A stretch of 45,098 nt of DNA from Lachnospiraceae bacterium (GTDB taxonomy: Bacteria; Bacillota; Clostridia; Lachnospirales; Lachnospiraceae): assembly GCA_014804655.1 (NCBI GenBank), contig JAAUZK010000033.1, positions 78,620-123,717 on the forward strand, in the 5' to 3' direction. Position numbers and translations under genes: made by a program. The notes below the pieces were generated by a model. The model was not told where the DNA came from. It saw only the letters and a program-made list of their open reading frames with translations, and did no database searches. Shown here one piece after another: positions 23,243-31,799 of this stretch; the stretch's first letter is position 1; each line of letters opens with the position of its first letter.

Positions 23243-26110
23243 TTATTTATTCCTACAGTAAAATCGAAAATCGCAGTTTCTACAAACATTTGCATCATTA
23301 GCACAGTGCCGAAAATCTTTCTTCATAATTTTATGTACCGTATCATCAAATACTGCCATCGTGCCTTCAATAGCTGATTTTGTATAGGGAAAAGTAATGG
23401 TTGGCACTCCATTTTCCTCTCCCGTGTAGTAGAGATGCATCTTGCTTACCTTCTGTCCTGTACGTTCTTCAATAAGGTGTGCGTAGATATGGAGCTGTCT
23501 GCGATACTGTTCAAGCCTCTGCGACATTTTAATTATATCTGGCTTTTTTTCAGATTTAAAATCTACGATCTCTACCGTATCATTCTCACCCTTAATTAAA
23601 TCAATCTTACCCTCAATAATATAATCAGGCTTTACCAGACTGACATCTACTTCTGCCTGCTGAATAGCGCTCCAGTCTCCCTTTTGTCGTTCTATATACC
23701 GTAAGACTTGCTTTAATGCTGCCATCTTTTGTGGTTCAGCCAGATAAGTGTGCTCCGTTTTGCTTAATGAAATATAATTCGCCTCAAACCAATGTGTGAC
23801 ATTTTCTTCTGTTATTGTCTGTTCCTCTTTACGCAATGCCGCCCTATGTATATCCTCTATTGTTTCATGTACCAAAGTACCAAACAGCATAGCGTTCTCT
23901 CTAACGGGCGCAAACTCCAATTCTTTATAAAATTTATACTGTAATGCACAAGTTTCATAAACTGTAATATGCGATGTAAAAGAGAATGTCTGCTTAATAT
24001 TGACATCCTTTATTTCTTTGAAATTAAATTCTGATACATCAAATGCAGGATTTCCTACACTCTGTAATTCTTGATAAATTTCCTTGAAGTAATTACTAGG
24101 TGTACGATTATCTTCATTACAAGTAAGAACCAATAAATCCTGTGCTCTTGAAAAAGCAGTATAGTATAATCTCCAAAAATCAAAGAATTTTGTCTTTTCA
24201 TAGGGTTCAAAGGCAGGACGTTTAAAATACTTTTCTTCGATCATCATCATAAGCTCATTGGTCTGCTTACGCGGTACATTCCCTAAAGAATCAACAAAAA
24301 CAATCGGAAATTCCATTCCTTTTGACTGATGGATTGTAAGGAAGGAAACACAGCCACTCGGCGCATACTCCGCATCATCCTCGTATTCTGAAATACCACC
24401 GTCATAAATCAACCGCAAATACAAATTAAATAAACGCTCTGTGTTTATGTCAATATACGTTCCACTCAGGACATCTACACGATGCAGATACTCAAATTTA
24501 TTTATAATCTGTGTCAATTTAGCTAAATTCCGTGAGGGACGCACATCTACAACACCAACATCCAACTCTGTATCTAAAATCTTAACAAATGGTTCAAATT
24601 CAAACATTTGATATAATAGCCCTGAATAGGCATAGTCGGTATTCTCCCGCAGACCCACATGTATCTTCCCACGATTGCGCAGCCATTTTAAAAGCTCTTT
24701 GTTATCCGGTTTAGTAACATATTCATTCGCCATAATAATACAATTCCGATAATAAGTGATATGTTCCGGCTTCAAAAAAATATATTCCCCGTTTTCCAAT
24801 CCTTGTACATACCTTGGAAACATCAACATAAGACATCCAAGCGTCAGTCGTATCTCATCACGCTCAAAAAACATATCAGAACGCGGCGAATAAACATTGA
24901 TATGGTTTTCTTCCAAAAAATTGGCAAGCGCAGTCACACGCTTATGCTTCACAGAATTAAAAAGGAAAGCAATCTGGTTATAATCTTTCAGTTTCCCCGA
25001 TTCCTTTAATTCTATAATAAAACCCAGAATTTTCTCGTGCCACTCATCCTCATCATCTATTCCCGCAATCTTGACAACAGCAGTGCTGTTTAACATGGTT
25101 TTCTCATGAGGTTCAATCCGCTTATCATAGCGAAACTTGTCCCATCTAAATCTAAATTTCGCACCATCCGTTGTCATCATCCATTTATTATAAAAATCTA
25201 CAATATCACTATTTGACCGATAATTAACAATCAATTTTATAATTCTACATTCTCCATCCGCAAACTTCCTCGGGAACTCCAAAATATTTCGTATTGTGGC
25301 ACCACGAAAACGATAAAGTCCCTGATCGTCATCCCCCACCACACAAATATTCCTTCTTTCTCCCGCCAGAAGAAATACAAGCTGTTCCTGAATATAGTTT
25401 GTATCTTGATATTCATCTACCATAATATGAGTAAGTTTCTTTTGCATTTCTTCAAGAATTTCCATATGTTCCGTAAGGAGTCTGTATGCTTCTGTTTGTA
25501 TAGATGAAAAGTCCATAAGGTTATTATCAGATAATATTTCATGATATACCTCCAACACCTTACCCAATGCAGCAATTACAACATTACTATCTTTCTGCAA
25601 CGTTTCCGGGCTTATCATCTCTTCTGATAGATTATTCACATAATTACAAATATTCTCCGATTGTTTCCATGCTCCACCATTTGAAAGAACCAAATCACTC
25701 CCTTCAATATTGCGAAATTTACTAATATTTTGGAATACTGTATATTTCTGATCAAAAGCATCTAACAGGCAATAGTTCCGTTTTAGTCTGGTATACTCTA
25801 AATGTTCCTTTAAAATCCGTAAGCATAGTGAATGAAACGTACCGATGTACATTTCATTGATATTTGCAACAATATTTCGACTTGCTAATTCATTTGTAAT
25901 TCGAGTAACAAGTTCCTTTGCTGCCTTTTCAGTGAAAGTTGCAATAAAGATACTTTCTGGAGCAATACCACATTCCTGAATTAAAAAAAGTGTACGCTGA
26001 ACCAAAGTATAAGTTTTTCCCGTACCCGGTCCGGCTGTTATAAGGACTGGGCCGCTCGCAGCAGAGATAGCTTCTCTTTGACTTTCATTTGCATTTCCGT
26101 AATCGAACAT
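23243..26110 (-). CDS. UvrD-like helicase fused to RecB/Cas4-type nuclease
   Basis: A 955-residue superfamily 1A helicase: Walker A AGPGTGKT (26-33), the DEYQD box (HIMVDEYQDTNYIQEQ) and VSFLTIHQSKGMEFPIVF (motif V region). The C-terminal 230 residues hold a PD-(D/E)XK nuclease (GTLVHETIEDIHR, then VEIVDFKSEKKP). Cysteines in ETCALQYKF and in the last 20 residues (CANDANVCRNCDFRFYC) match the iron-sulfur nucleases of AddB and Cas4. It would unwind and degrade DNA. It lies 9 bases after the three-Cys radical-SAM-like gene and has AGGAGC as ribosome site. Chromosomal AddA/AddB partners are absent, so this is a stand-alone defence-type enzyme rather than a repair enzyme by context. Confidence 0.85.
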   Translation of the reverse strand: MFDYGNANESQREAISAASGPVLITAGPGTGKTYTLVQRTLFLIQECGIAPESIFIATFTEKAAKELVTRITNELASRNIVANINEMYIGTFHSLCLRILKEHLEYTRLKRNYCLLDAFDQKYTVFQNISKFRNIEGSDLVLSNGGAWKQSENICNYVNNLSEEMISPETLQKDSNVVIAALGKVLEVYHEILSDNNLMDFSSIQTEAYRLLTEHMEILEEMQKKLTHIMVDEYQDTNYIQEQLVFLLAGERRNICVVGDDDQGLYRFRGATIRNILEFPRKFADGECRIIKLIVNYRSNSDIVDFYNKWMMTTDGAKFRFRWDKFRYDKRIEPHEKTMLNSTAVVKIAGIDDEDEWHEKILGFIIELKESGKLKDYNQIAFLFNSVKHKRVTALANFLEENHINVYSPRSDMFFERDEIRLTLGCLMLMFPRYVQGLENGEYIFLKPEHITYYRNCIIMANEYVTKPDNKELLKWLRNRGKIHVGLRENTDYAYSGLLYQMFEFEPFVKILDTELDVGVVDVRPSRNLAKLTQIINKFEYLHRVDVLSGTYIDINTERLFNLYLRLIYDGGISEYEDDAEYAPSGCVSFLTIHQSKGMEFPIVFVDSLGNVPRKQTNELMMMIEEKYFKRPAFEPYEKTKFFDFWRLYYTAFSRAQDLLVLTCNEDNRTPSNYFKEIYQELQSVGNPAFDVSEFNFKEIKDVNIKQTFSFTSHITVYETCALQYKFYKELEFAPVRENAMLFGTLVHETIEDIHRAALRKEEQTITEENVTHWFEANYISLSKTEHTYLAEPQKMAALKQVLRYIERQKGDWSAIQQAEVDVSLVKPDYIIEGKIDLIKGENDTVEIVDFKSEKKPDIIKMSQRLEQYRRQLHIYAHLIEERTGQKVSKMHLYYTGEENGVPTITFPYTKSAIEGTMAVFDDTVHKIMKKDFRHCANDANVCRNCDFRFYCRNK

Positions 26111-26119
26111 CTTTTGCTC

Positions 26120-26899
26120 CTATATTGCTTCTGTTATTGTTTTTTCCTTTATATAATACTGTATCCCTTTTTCAATACAAAATTTTATTACTTCATCTGC
26201 TTTCTTATTATAATACTCTTTATGCCTCTGATATGCTGTAACCTCTTTATTGTAATTCATACGTCCAAAGATTATCTTGTCCGTAAACGAAATTGCTTCT
26301 AATACTTCACATAAATCCTGTTCAATCAAATTCGGGGTAGGATATGGTTCCATACTAACCCAAGTTTTACAACCTTTATCATGGAGCTTACGCATTGCTG
26401 CTATCCTATCCTGATAAGATGCCGCCCCTGGTTCCATGCATTCACGATATCTTTCATTTAACGAAATAAGGGTAATACCATATTCATTCTCCAATGATAA
26501 CTCCGCCAGTTCGACTGGTAAAATTCCTTTTGTAAGTACAATACACTTAATTCCTGCACTGTTCAGTTTTTTAATAGCCTCCAATGACATTTGAATTATT
26601 TCATCATACCCATACATAAACGGATCTGTTGTAAAACACAGCTGAACAGACTGAATCTTATTCTTTAATTTTGGAATTTCAGCATCTAGTAACTCTAATG
26701 TATTGGAAACAAGATACGGTTCAATCCACTCATCATATGATTTTATCTGACCGAATCGTTTTTTCAACATAAAAGCATAGCAAGGATAGTTACATCCGTG
26801 AGCGCATCCCAAGACATGATTCATTGTGTAATCGCCATATTCAACTCCTGTCACATAAAGCATAGATTTACGTTTTATATATCCTTTTACTTCCTTCAT
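26120..26899 (-). CDS. three-Cys-motif radical-SAM-like protein (TcmP partner)
   Basis: A 259-residue protein. The cysteines are C32, C36 and C40 in LGCAHGCNYPCYAFML, a CX3CX3C spacing rather than the CX3CX2C of standard radical SAM enzymes. The rest (LCFTTDPFMYGYDEII, KCIVLTKGILPVE, GCKTWVSMEPYPTP) follows the spore photoproduct lyase-like TIM-barrel pattern. Proteins with this three-Cys motif are known to sit next to TcmP, whose gene overlaps this one by ATGA. What the pair does is not established. A SAM-dependent modification of nucleic acid is one possibility. Confidence 0.7.
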   Translation of the reverse strand: MKEVKGYIKRKSMLYVTGVEYGDYTMNHVLGCAHGCNYPCYAFMLKKRFGQIKSYDEWIEPYLVSNTLELLDAEIPKLKNKIQSVQLCFTTDPFMYGYDEIIQMSLEAIKKLNSAGIKCIVLTKGILPVELAELSLENEYGITLISLNERYRECMEPGAASYQDRIAAMRKLHDKGCKTWVSMEPYPTPNLIEQDLCEVLEAISFTDKIIFGRMNYNKEVTAYQRHKEYYNKKADEVIKFCIEKGIQYYIKEKTITEAI

Positions 26900-28149
26900 G
26901 GTCTATGCCCCCGTATTATCACCGACTGTCCCTTTTTTTCTTCCCAAAATGTTGAAAGATGTCCTTTATCCGTCTTCTCTGGTATTCTGATAATATCTAT
27001 CATTCCTTCTGAAGTAAGCTCACTTAATATATCATATATCATTTTGAATTCACAAATCAATCCATTCTCATTAATAAATATTGCAAGAAATTTTGTAATT
27101 CCAATATCATGTGGAATTTGTTTTAGGCTTTCTTCAACTTTTTGTCTTATTTCCTTTTTTGTCAACAACTCTCCTTCAACAGAAGATGTGTAATCCGAAA
27201 TCATATCAAAAAGTGAAAGCTGTCTGTTTTGTTGAATAGTAAAAAAAAGTTCTTTTTTTTGCTTCTGCATGTTTTGCGCCATTAAAAAGCATCCATCTTC
27301 GTGATCACATACATGAATCATTCTATATTTAGGTCGCTGCCCTTCTTTTAATCTAATGGGCATATCTAAAACATATTTATATCGTTGCTTTAACCATTGC
27401 TTGTACTCAACAGATAAACGTTTTTCCGCCTGATAACCATTTATCTTTTTATTTCTATAGTCTAATACAATATGCTTCCAATAATCTCCTCCCGCAATAC
27501 GTGTCAATAAATCCTCCGATTGTTTTGATGTACTTACAACCGTTGGTTCATATTCTACCAAATCATCTAAATCACTTAATGCATTATCGTTTTTATAATC
27601 AACATTCATTACTCTACATGCATCTCTAAAAAATCCAAATGAATTGAAATTAATGAGCATCTCAAAAGTATAAAATCCATATGTTTGGAATTTATCAAAC
27701 AAATTGGAATCTAATGCTTTGATTCCATACGGATCAATATACAGAAACACATTATTGTCATGCTTATCCTGTAAGCATTGTTCAATTTCTTCCTCGTATC
27801 TCCCCGAAATCACAATTGGCTTATCGTACACTGGATTAACAGATGAGATATTTTCTTTCAATTCGCCTGCATAGTTCAGATCTATAAAGCAAGTTTTAAT
27901 TGCCCCTACCTTATCCTTACGCTTTGTTCGTTTCAAACAATCCTCCCTTATCTGCAAAGCAATTAAGGGTGACCCTAAATTACCATCTTCAAATCTACCT
28001 TTTCCAGCAAAACAATCAACATAGAAAATTGGTTTTCCAGTCATTAATACTTTTTGAAAATAAGGCACTAAATAATATCCAAGCAATTTATCTTTAATTA
28101 AAGACCAACTATTTTTTTCTTCAAAAAACTTTGTATTATCTTTCGCCAT
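26896..28149 (-). CDS. tcmP: three-Cys-motif partner protein TcmP
   Basis: A 417-residue protein after AGGGGAAGGG. Residues 41-62 contain FYVDCFAGKGRFEDG and GSPLIAL, and residues 139-142 are DPYG (FLYIDPYGIKALD). These are the TcmP (TIGR04474, from memory) signatures and resemble the SAM-binding and catalytic DPPY motifs of adenine methyltransferases. The C-terminal about 90 residues look like a winged helix (LTKKEIRQKVEESLKQ, then IYDILSELTSEGMIDI). It is the first gene of the operon with the CX3CX3C protein, the helicase-nuclease and the unknown protein. A DNA- or RNA-modifying role is inferred from the motifs; the family has no settled function. Confidence 0.8.
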   Translation of the reverse strand: MAKDNTKFFEEKNSWSLIKDKLLGYYLVPYFQKVLMTGKPIFYVDCFAGKGRFEDGNLGSPLIALQIREDCLKRTKRKDKVGAIKTCFIDLNYAGELKENISSVNPVYDKPIVISGRYEEEIEQCLQDKHDNNVFLYIDPYGIKALDSNLFDKFQTYGFYTFEMLINFNSFGFFRDACRVMNVDYKNDNALSDLDDLVEYEPTVVSTSKQSEDLLTRIAGGDYWKHIVLDYRNKKINGYQAEKRLSVEYKQWLKQRYKYVLDMPIRLKEGQRPKYRMIHVCDHEDGCFLMAQNMQKQKKELFFTIQQNRQLSLFDMISDYTSSVEGELLTKKEIRQKVEESLKQIPHDIGITKFLAIFINENGLICEFKMIYDILSELTSEGMIDIIRIPEKTDKGHLSTFWEEKKGQSVIIRGHRP

Positions 28150-28616
28150 TCCCTTCCCCTTTTCATTTTAAATCTATCTTAAAGATCCTTCCTCTTTTGG
28201 AAGCACCTCATAATATTACCATTATCGCATTCAAGCCCTGCACATATTTTAATCAAATATGTCCGAACTAACATTTTTCATAAGAAATTTTTGTAACTGA
28301 TGCTTAACTTATCCACGTCTAAAACTTGCAATTCCTTCTTTTTCATGTCTTTATCAATAAGTATTCTTGATTATTTCTTAATATCCGACTTCTATCTTTA
28401 TTGTTTTTTTAATTGCCTTTCAGTTGTAAACATTGCTTCGACTTCTGTAATTCTGAATTTTATAAAGTATAACATATTTATTCTCGCATTGAAACAAGTG
28501 TTCTCTGGAATTAAAAGAATTATAAATAACCGGATTGCGATAAATGCAAGTTTAGTAGCACAAAACAGCTATATATTTTAATTATTTATTTGAACCTATT
28601 TAACAGGAGAATTAAT
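28150..28616. other. AT-rich spacer at right end of the island
   Basis: Upstream region of the tcmP operon; no clear promoter pair was found. The plus strand has a 93-codon frame ending near 28581 with poor composition and no family. Its last 30 codons (LKQVFSGIKRIINNRIA) might be the remnant of a membrane protein. Confidence 0.35.
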
Positions 28617-28744
28617 TTCATGATGGAGCAAATGGCAGACTACTGTGCGCCTTTTGAGGTGGAGGGCGGACGCAGCAAGACTATCGAAAAGGCAAAAGTG
28701 GGTTGATACAGTATTTTGCAACGTTGCACGTTGGAAAGTGTAAA
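28617..28744 (+). pseudogene. decayed copy C of the zinc-ribbon gene 3' end
   Basis: From ATGATGGAGCAAATGGCAGA to AAGTGTAAA this stretch matches the last about 40 codons of the zinc-ribbon gene at 11810 and, even more closely, copy B at 15139. It shares with copy B GAGGGCGGACGCAGCAAGAC and the ending GTTGGAAAGTGTAAA. A frameshift occurs near GTGGGTTGATACAG. The downstream terminator is missing. It marks the right border of the defence island. Confidence 0.7.
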
Positions 28745-28810
28745 CCACAAACATGCAGAAACAGAAGCCATATTATGCCATAAAAACAAGCAAGCTCATT
28801 TGTAAAACAT

Positions 28811-28839
28811 AGGGGACGTTTCCAATCGAAGCGTCCCCT
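28811..28839. terminator. GC-rich hairpin between island and ABC transporter operon
   Basis: AGGGGACGTTTC and GAAGCGTCCCCT pair over 12 positions (one G-U) around CAATC. It lies 117 bases beyond the end of the substrate-binding protein gene and may terminate that operon, though no T run follows on either strand. Confidence 0.45.
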
Positions 28840-28955
28840 GTAACATCTTATAATATATTCCCTATATTTCTTTAAAATCATTTCGTATATAAAAGAATTA
28901 TTACGTACACAAAAATTCATTCTATATACGATATCCGGCTTATTTTATATAAATC

Positions 28956-29852
28956 CTATTCCGCCGTAGTTTCCTCAGTATACTTCACACCCAGATCAGA
29001 GATCGTGCCGTCAGCAAGTTTCGCTTCGACTGCCTTATTGATCATATCCAGAAGCTCTGTATTGCCCTTCCGGACTGCGATCGCATATTCCTCAGCCTCA
29101 AATGCCGCGGAATCCTCCACGATCTTAAGACCTTCATTGTCACTGACATACTTCTGCGCGGTTGCGGAATCGATAACGACTACATCACACTTGCCGTTTA
29201 CCAGCTCCAGAACAGCTTCTGTACCTTTTTTGAATGCCTCGTAAGGATAACCCAGATCCTGAACGCATATTTCGCCGGTGTATCCCTGTATAACACAGAT
29301 CTTCTTATCCGCCATGTCGGCTGCTGCCGCGATGTCGGAATCTTCTTTCACGATCATAACCTGTGTCGCCGTATAGTACGGTGTGGAGAAATCAACTGAT
29401 TCCAGTCTTTCTTCCGTCACTGTCATACCTGCGATCGCCGCATCAATCTGACCATTCTGCAATGCGATAAGCAGGGAGTCAAACTCCATATTCTCGACTG
29501 CCGCTGTCATACCGTTCTCTTCAGCGATCTGCTTTGCGATTGCCATGTCGATACCGTCATATTGATCGATCACGCCATTGCTTGCAACGAACTCAAAAGG
29601 CGGAAACTCAGCATTGGTGCCGAATGTGATAACGCCCTCTGTCCTCGTAACTGACGCAGACTGCTCTTCACCTGCATCAACAGCATCAGTTTCATCAGCC
29701 TCATTAGCTTCATTGTCTGTGTTCGCTGCGTCCGCAGTTGCCGCATCGGCTGCTGCACCTGTGTCCTCCGCCTGTTCTGCATTGCCGCCGCAGGCTGTCA
29801 TCATCATAGCTACAGCCAGCATGAGCGCTGCTACTTTTGTTGTCTTTTTCAT
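28956..29852 (-). CDS. amino acid ABC transporter substrate-binding lipoprotein
   Basis: A 298-residue lipoprotein: signal peptide to Cys21 in the lipobox MMTACGG, then an acidic Ala/Asp/Glu linker (about residues 22-70). The family-3 solute-binding fold follows (VITFGTNAEFPPFEF, YDGIDMAIAKQIAEENG, AAIAGMTVTEERLESVDFS, CVIQGYTGE). That pattern points to a polar amino acid. It is the last gene of an operon with the permease and ATPase, separated from the ATPase by 168 bases containing a small hairpin, which may allow higher expression of the binding protein. AGGAGGAG precedes the ATG. Confidence 0.9.
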   Translation of the reverse strand: MKKTTKVAALMLAVAMMMTACGGNAEQAEDTGAAADAATADAANTDNEANEADETDAVDAGEEQSASVTRTEGVITFGTNAEFPPFEFVASNGVIDQYDGIDMAIAKQIAEENGMTAAVENMEFDSLLIALQNGQIDAAIAGMTVTEERLESVDFSTPYYTATQVMIVKEDSDIAAAADMADKKICVIQGYTGEICVQDLGYPYEAFKKGTEAVLELVNGKCDVVVIDSATAQKYVSDNEGLKIVEDSAAFEAEEYAIAVRKGNTELLDMINKAVEAKLADGTISDLGVKYTEETTAE

Positions 29853-30020
29853 AATAATCTCCTCCTAATATTAAAATGTATCCCGGTAACTGCCCACCAG
29901 ATATGATCAGGCAGTTCCCTATATCTTAAGCCGATCCGCCAAGCGCACGACACACTCTTCTTCATAAACAGCGTTCTATTGAAGAGCTTATCATGGCAGA
30001 CGGACGACATGATACCTCTG

Positions 30021-30743
30021 CTACAGCACTTTACTTAAGAATAATTTCGTTCTCTCATTCTTCGGATCATTGAATACTTGCTCCGGCGTGCCGCTCTCCA
30101 TCACTTTGCCCTGATCAATAAAAAGCACTCTGGATGCCACCTCTCTGGCAAAACCCATCTCGTGGGTAACGATCACCATGGTCATGCCGGACTTGGCAAG
30201 ATCCTTCATAACATCCAACACCTCACCCACCATCTCCGGGTCCAGCGCTGAAGTCGGTTCGTCGAAAAGCATGATCTCCGGATTCATGGCCAGCGCCCTC
30301 GCGATCGCAACACGCTGTTTCTGCCCGCCGGACAATTGCGCCGGATAAGCATCCGCTTTCTCCGCCAGATTGACCCGCTCTAACAGCTCCTGTCCTCTCT
30401 TGACCGCCTCCGCTTTTGTCATTTTCTTAAGAAGTACCGGCGCCAATGTAATATTGTCCATAATAGTCAGATGGGGAAAAAGATTAAACTGTTGAAACAC
30501 CATCCCCATCTTCTGTCTGACATGATTCACGTTCACTTTCGGCGCGTTGATCTGCTGATCGTCCACATAGATTTCACCGTCGGTTGCCTTCTCCAGCAGA
30601 TTTAAGCATCTTAAGAATGTGCTCTTACCTGAACCGGACGGTCCGATTACAACAACGACCTCCCCCTGTGAAATATGTTCGTCTATTCCGTCCAAAACCA
30701 TCAGGTCGCCGAATTTTTTATGTAAGTTTTTTACTTTGATCAT
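30021..30743 (-). CDS. amino acid ABC transporter ATP-binding protein
   Basis: A 240-residue ATPase of the GlnQ type. Walker A is GPSGSGKST, the signature is [15 protein letters not shown] and Walker B is [16 protein letters not shown], with the switch histidine in VTHEM. It would power the permease encoded 15 bases upstream. AGGAGGGAG is the ribosome site. Length and motifs are complete. Confidence 0.92.
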   Translation of the reverse strand: MIKVKNLHKKFGDLMVLDGIDEHISQGEVVVVIGPSGSGKSTFLRCLNLLEKATDGEIYVDDQQINAPKVNVNHVRQKMGMVFQQFNLFPHLTIMDNITLAPVLLKKMTKAEAVKRGQELLERVNLAEKADAYPAQLSGGQKQRVAIARALAMNPEIMLFDEPTSALDPEMVGEVLDVMKDLAKSGMTMVIVTHEMGFAREVASRVLFIDQGKVMESGTPEQVFNDPKNERTKLFLSKVL

Positions 30744-30758
30744 AGAACGCTCTCCCTC

Positions 30759-31457
30759 CTACCTGACATCAGATTTTCTCAACTGTTTCTCAACTTGGCG
30801 AAGTAACAGTGTCAATATCTTGATCAGCACATAGTAGATCACTGCAGTTCCGACCAGAGGCATAAATGGTTTATATGTGGCGCTCTTGATAAAATCGCCC
30901 GCCTTCTGGATATCCATCAAACCAACATAGCCGACGATCGCCGTCTCCTTGATGAGAACAATAAACTCATTACATAACGCCGGAAAGATATTCTTTACCG
31001 CCTGCGGAATGACGATCCTTGTCATTGTCTGAAAGGCATTGAGTCCAAGTGATCTTCCCGCCTCGGTCTGTCCATGATCCACCGAGAGAATACCGCCCCT
31101 GATGATTTCCGACACATAGGCGCCGGAATTGATGCCAAAAGCGATTGCTGCGATAATCCATTTATTGAGATTGACCTGAGCAAAAACAACAAAATAAATG
31201 ATCATCAACTGGGTAACGGAAGGCGTACCCCTTATCACGTCCGTATATATTCCGCCGATCACTTTCGGAAGTTTCCTCTTGGACAGATTACACATCGCAA
31301 TCAGAATACCGATCATAGTGCCGATAACGACTGCCAGAAGCGAAACCTTGATCGTAACGCCGACACCGCTTACCAACAGTTTATAACGGTCTTCTTTGAT
31401 AAAACATTTATAAAATAAGTCACAGAAATTGGTAAACCACTCTTGAATCCCTGTCAT
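30759..31457 (-). CDS. amino acid ABC transporter permease
   Basis: A 232-residue inner membrane protein with about five helices and the HisM/GlnP-type coupling loop (GGILSVDHGQTEAGRSLGLN). It is the first gene of the operon and starts after GAAAGGATGAAGACAG. It forms the channel, probably as a homodimer because only one permease gene is present. The substrate is likely a polar or basic amino acid. Confidence 0.9.
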   Translation of the reverse strand: MTGIQEWFTNFCDLFYKCFIKEDRYKLLVSGVGVTIKVSLLAVVIGTMIGILIAMCNLSKRKLPKVIGGIYTDVIRGTPSVTQLMIIYFVVFAQVNLNKWIIAAIAFGINSGAYVSEIIRGGILSVDHGQTEAGRSLGLNAFQTMTRIVIPQAVKNIFPALCNEFIVLIKETAIVGYVGLMDIQKAGDFIKSATYKPFMPLVGTAVIYYVLIKILTLLLRQVEKQLRKSDVR

Positions 31458-31479
31458 CTGTCTTCATCCTTTCGCTTAA

Positions 31480-31518
31480 TTCAACCCGCATTATATCACA
31501 AAGAATGTGGGTTGAAAA
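31480..31518 (-). promoter_or_regulatory. promoter of the ABC operon embedded in an inverted repeat
   Basis: On the minus strand TTTTCA (31518-31513) and TATAAT (31495-31490) are 17 bases apart. The 13-base arms TTCAACCCGCATT (31480-31492) and AATGTGGGTTGAA (31504-31516) are inverted with one G-U type difference and cover both promoter elements. A repressor site is plausible. A second perfect dyad, TGCATATTTT(4)AAAATATGCA, lies upstream at 31549-31572. Confidence 0.5.
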
Positions 31519-31696
31519 GCATAAATATAACAAAATTAATGAATAATCTGCATATTTTAACGAAAATATGCATTTTCAAATCATTTTTGTATCATTTTTG
31601 CATCATTTCTCATTCACATCTTGCCATTTCCAAATCACCGTGCCATACTAATGCATACCATATTAATAATTTAATGTAAACATCTATATAATAAAA

Positions 31697-31749
31697 AAAG
31701 TAAATTCCTCCGGAATTAACTTTGTAAATTCCTTCGGGAATTCACTTTT
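31697..31749 (+). promoter_or_regulatory. two tandem related hairpins upstream of the lipoprotein gene
   Basis: AAATTCC-TCC-GGAATT within 31697-31723 and GTAAATTCC-TTCG-GGAATTCAC within 31724-31745 are two neighbouring hairpins with nearly the same arms. Four T follow the second. They precede the AAGGAGG of the 31800 gene and may act as a terminator or attenuator. Confidence 0.45.
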
Positions 31750-31799
31750 AGCTTTGCTCGATACGCTTTAAGCTTTCAACAAGGAGGACTATCATAATC

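Noticed and set aside
23243..26110. Helicase-nuclease considered as chromosomal AddA/AddB recombination enzyme
   Set aside because: There is no adjacent partner subunit, the size (955 residues) and single-chain domain order differ, and the neighbours are accessory defence genes.
28300..28581. 93-codon plus-strand frame near the island edge
   Set aside because: Low-complexity Phe/Ile/Ser/Leu composition expected from AT-rich DNA, no ribosome site, no family.
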